From assembly GCA_023459055.1 (NCBI GenBank), contig JAEWVR010000025.1, forward strand, positions 186,001 through 250,000: a stretch of 64,000 nt of DNA, written 5' to 3'. Under the pieces are notes generated by a model, which was not told where the DNA came from, made no database searches, and was given only the letters and a program-made list of their open reading frames with translations. Positions within the stretch are counted from its first letter, which is position 1. Every line of letters begins with the position of its first letter. Source of the DNA: Fibrobacterota bacterium. Its GTDB lineage: Bacteria > Fibrobacterota > Chitinivibrionia > Chitinivibrionales > Chitinispirillaceae. Of the stretch, positions 61,758-64,000 are shown one piece after another. Both the position numbers and the translations under genes were made by a program.

Positions 61758-62017
61758 ATTTGTACAAACAGTCAGAGTTCCTGTTACACCTGCCACAATT
61801 CACCCCTATTCGACTAACCTCCTCTATAATGTAGTGCAAATAGCGATTCTGCATAAAAAGTACAAAAAATCAAAAAAAATTGCACGCCCGCCTGGAATTT
61901 TGTCACAAAAAAATATGTTTCAGCTACATTGTATTGTCTGATAGAGAGATGATTGACTATTTTCCCTCTGTGGGAACTCATATCGACAGTACTGTTAACT
62001 TTAAAGGAGATATTACA

Positions 62018-64000
62018 ATGAAACTACCGGCCAAAACGTTATGGTCACTTGCCGTTCTGGCAATTGCGGGCACCAATGTATTTGCTGCTGAATACAACTA
62101 CGGTGAAGTCCTGCAAAAATCACTGTACTTCTACGAATGCCAGCAATCAGGCCCCCTACCCGACTGGAACCGGGTTGCATGGAGAGGCCCATCATGCCTT
62201 AAAGATGGACAGGATGTTGGCCTTGACCTGACCGGTGGATGGTTTGATGCCGGTGACCATGTCAAGTTCAACTTTCCCATGTCGTATTCAGTCACCATGC
62301 TTGCCTGGGGTGGAAGCGTCTATATGGATGCTTACAAGAAAAGCGGTCAATTCGAAATTCTGCAGAATAACCTGCGGTTTGTCACTGACTATCTTATAAA
62401 GTGTCATTCCGATGACAATGTATTCTGGGGACAGGTTGGAAATGGCGGCCTTGACCATGCTTTCTGGGGACCAGCCGAGTCTGTCGAATCGTACATGGAG
62501 AGACCTGCTTACAAAATTGATGCTTCAAAACCGGGAACTGATCTTGCGGGTGAGGCAGCTGCGGCACTTGCCTCTACAAGCTTGCTGTTCAAGGAAAGTG
62601 ACCCGGCATACGCTGAAAAATTAATCAGCCACGCAAAGAAGCTTTATGCATTTGCAGATAAGTATCGTGGAAAATATCCTGAAGCAATACCTGATGCACA
62701 GGGATACTATAACTCTCATAGCGGGTATCAGGATGAACTTGTATGGGGTGCATGCTGGCTCTATCTTGCCACCAAAGATGAGACCTACCTTCAGAAAGCG
62801 ATAAAAGAGTATGATTCTTTAAAAACAGAACCTCAGGTACCGGATAAATCATACAAATGGACACTTGCCTGGGATGACAAAGGCTATGGATGCTATGTAC
62901 TTATGGCACAGATTACCGGTGAGGAAAGATATCATAAGGATGCACAGCGCTGGTTAGACTACTGGACAGTTGGCTACAATAACGAAAAAATTAAATATAC
63001 TCCAGGCGGCCTCGCATGGCTTAGCGAATGGGGTTCATGTCGTTACGCTGCCAATACTGCATTTGTTGCGATGGTATATAGCGATAAGCTTGATAATGCT
63101 GAATTGAAAAAAAGATACCATGATTTTGCAGTTAGTCAGGTAAAATATATCCTTGGTGACAATCCGGTTAAACGTAGTATGGTGGTTGGATTTGGTGTAA
63201 ACCCTCCCGTTCGTCCTCATCATCGCACCTGTGAAGGTCAGTATCCCGGTGATGCAGGAGACACTATAGCATCAATTCATACTTTGTACGGAGCACTCGT
63301 CGGCGGTCCCGGAAATGATGACTCCTATAAAGATGAACGTAGTAATTATTTTAATAACGAGGTTGCAACCGATTATAATGCTGCTTTTACTGGACTTATG
63401 GCACGTATGTACCATGAATTCGGCGGTGATCCGCTTGCAACATTCCCTCCACCAACAAAGAAACTGGCTGAGTTCTGGGTCGAAACATCAGGCAACTCAG
63501 GCGGAAGCCGTTATTCAGAAATCCGCAGTGTTGTTAAAAATATGTCAAAGTACCCAGCACGTGCGGTATCAACACTCAAATTTCGCTACTATGTTGATAT
63601 TTCTGAAGTGCTTTCTGCAGGACTTCAACCAAGTGCAGTCACCGTTTCAACAAATTATACTCAGGGAAAAGTTAAAATTAATCAAATTAAGCAGGTTGAA
63701 GGTTCTGTTTACTATGCAGAAATTGATCTGACAGGTGAAAATCTCTATCCTGGGACTCATAATTCTTTCATGCGCGAGATTCAGTTTAAAATCGGACTTT
63801 CTGATAATGCCCCCGAAGGCGCCTGGAATCCTGCTAACGACTGGTCTTTCAACAACATGGGTAGCGGATATGATAAGATTGCAAAAAATGATCATATTCC
63901 TGTCTACATTGACGACAAACAGGTTTTCGGTGCTGAATATAACAAGGAACCATTTGATCCTACGCCGGTGATAAGCTGCCCGCAGATTTCCGGCCTGCGT
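62018..64000 (+). CDS. Secreted GH9 endoglucanase with CBM3c-like module, 3' end outside window
   Basis: 661 codons visible, frame open at the right edge. AAAGGAG precedes the ATG. Signal peptide KLPAKTLWSLAVLAIAGTNV then AAEYNYGEVLQKSLYFYECQ, the standard GH9 start. Catalytic features: TGGWFDAGDHVKFNFPMSYS (base Asp pair), VGFGVNPPVRPHHRTCEGQY (His block) and NEVATDYNAAFTGLMARMYH (acid Glu). From about residue 490 a CBM3c-like module follows (RYYVDISEVLSAGLQPSAVT; EIQFKIGLSDNAPEGAWNPA), the usual partner of processive theme-B GH9 cellulases. More modules may follow beyond PTPVISCPQISGLR. It indicates cellulose or glucan degradation. Confidence 0.96.
   Translation, partial: MKLPAKTLWSLAVLAIAGTNVFAAEYNYGEVLQKSLYFYECQQSGPLPDWNRVAWRGPSCLKDGQDVGLDLTGGWFDAGDHVKFNFPMSYSVTMLAWGGSVYMDAYKKSGQFEILQNNLRFVTDYLIKCHSDDNVFWGQVGNGGLDHAFWGPAESVESYMERPAYKIDASKPGTDLAGEAAAALASTSLLFKESDPAYAEKLISHAKKLYAFADKYRGKYPEAIPDAQGYYNSHSGYQDELVWGACWLYLATKDETYLQKAIKEYDSLKTEPQVPDKSYKWTLAWDDKGYGCYVLMAQITGEERYHKDAQRWLDYWTVGYNNEKIKYTPGGLAWLSEWGSCRYAANTAFVAMVYSDKLDNAELKKRYHDFAVSQVKYILGDNPVKRSMVVGFGVNPPVRPHHRTCEGQYPGDAGDTIASIHTLYGALVGGPGNDDSYKDERSNYFNNEVATDYNAAFTGLMARMYHEFGGDPLATFPPPTKKLAEFWVETSGNSGGSRYSEIRSVVKNMSKYPARAVSTLKFRYYVDISEVLSAGLQPSAVTVSTNYTQGKVKINQIKQVEGSVYYAEIDLTGENLYPGTHNSFMREIQFKIGLSDNAPEGAWNPANDWSFNNMGSGYDKIAKNDHIPVYIDDKQVFGAEYNKEPFDPTPVISCPQISGLR

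Noticed and set aside
61708..61941. 77-residue open frame before the GH9 gene
   Set aside because: It contains the terminator of the preceding gene and has no ribosome site or homology.

Overview
The window reads as chromosome of an anaerobic, Gram-negative-type (diderm) bacterium of about 40% GC. It has TonB-dependent receptors, several outer-membrane beta-barrels, an OmpA-family protein with calcium-binding repeats, anaerobic (cbi-type) cobalamin synthesis, orange-protein/NifX-type genes with ferredoxin-MinD ATPases, and a secreted GH9 cellulase. A plant-polymer-degrading anaerobe of the Fibrobacterota/Chitinispirillia or Spirochaetota type would fit, but no rRNA or marker gene in the window settles this. 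I saw no tRNA, rRNA, CRISPR array, transposase or phage gene.

Layout. (1) 1-8180, minus strand: a cobalt-uptake and cobalamin operon (cbiM, N, Q, O-A fusion, C, X, D, E, L) behind a cobalamin riboswitch with a terminator; cbiO and cbiA are one reading frame joined by a linker made of nested palindromic repeats. (2) 8387-12160: a chemoreceptor and a secreted parvulin-type isomerase. (3) 12622-16464, plus strand: an unusual cluster of a cytosolic binding-protein-like protein, a HypB/UreG-like GTPase, an ABC ATPase without permease, an ArsC-like nitrogenase-associated protein and a molbindin. (4) 16624-28331, minus strand: eleven closely packed genes running from a ModE-type regulator through two DUF364 proteins, two TonB-dependent receptors, an FmdE-like protein, a FecCD-type ABC importer and TonB to XdhC. 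They lie behind an exact sigma-54 promoter and a ModE-like operator. I read this as a molybdate/tungstate (or metallophore) import and handling regulon.

(5) 28782-33745: small accessory genes, including a two-gene insert flanked by a duplicated segment, a ZIP metal transporter, and an FHA-GAF-sigma-54 activator split by one in-frame stop. (6) 34020-44288: an orange-protein (orp)-like cluster with Mrp, DUF134, three NifX/DIN-family proteins, two MinD ATPases carrying ferredoxin domains, a metallo-beta-lactamase-fold protein and a PAS-sigma-54 activator, with a candidate sigma-54 promoter and an ATTGCA array in front of the first DIN gene. Peroxiredoxin and trmO are interspersed.

(7) 44393-54112: a cation exchanger, an aquaporin remnant, a large EF-hand-like membrane protein, two outer-membrane proteins and a hybrid histidine kinase. 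(8) 54479-58568: a GH15 enzyme and a fused trehalose-6-phosphate synthase/phosphatase. (9) 58934-64000: two tandem paralogous outer-membrane barrels with matching promoters, then a GH9 endoglucanase cut by the window edge.

The linking theme of regions 3, 4 and 6 is molybdenum/tungsten and Fe-S metallocluster handling under sigma-54 control. Regions 3 and 4 are the best candidates for a system not yet described.
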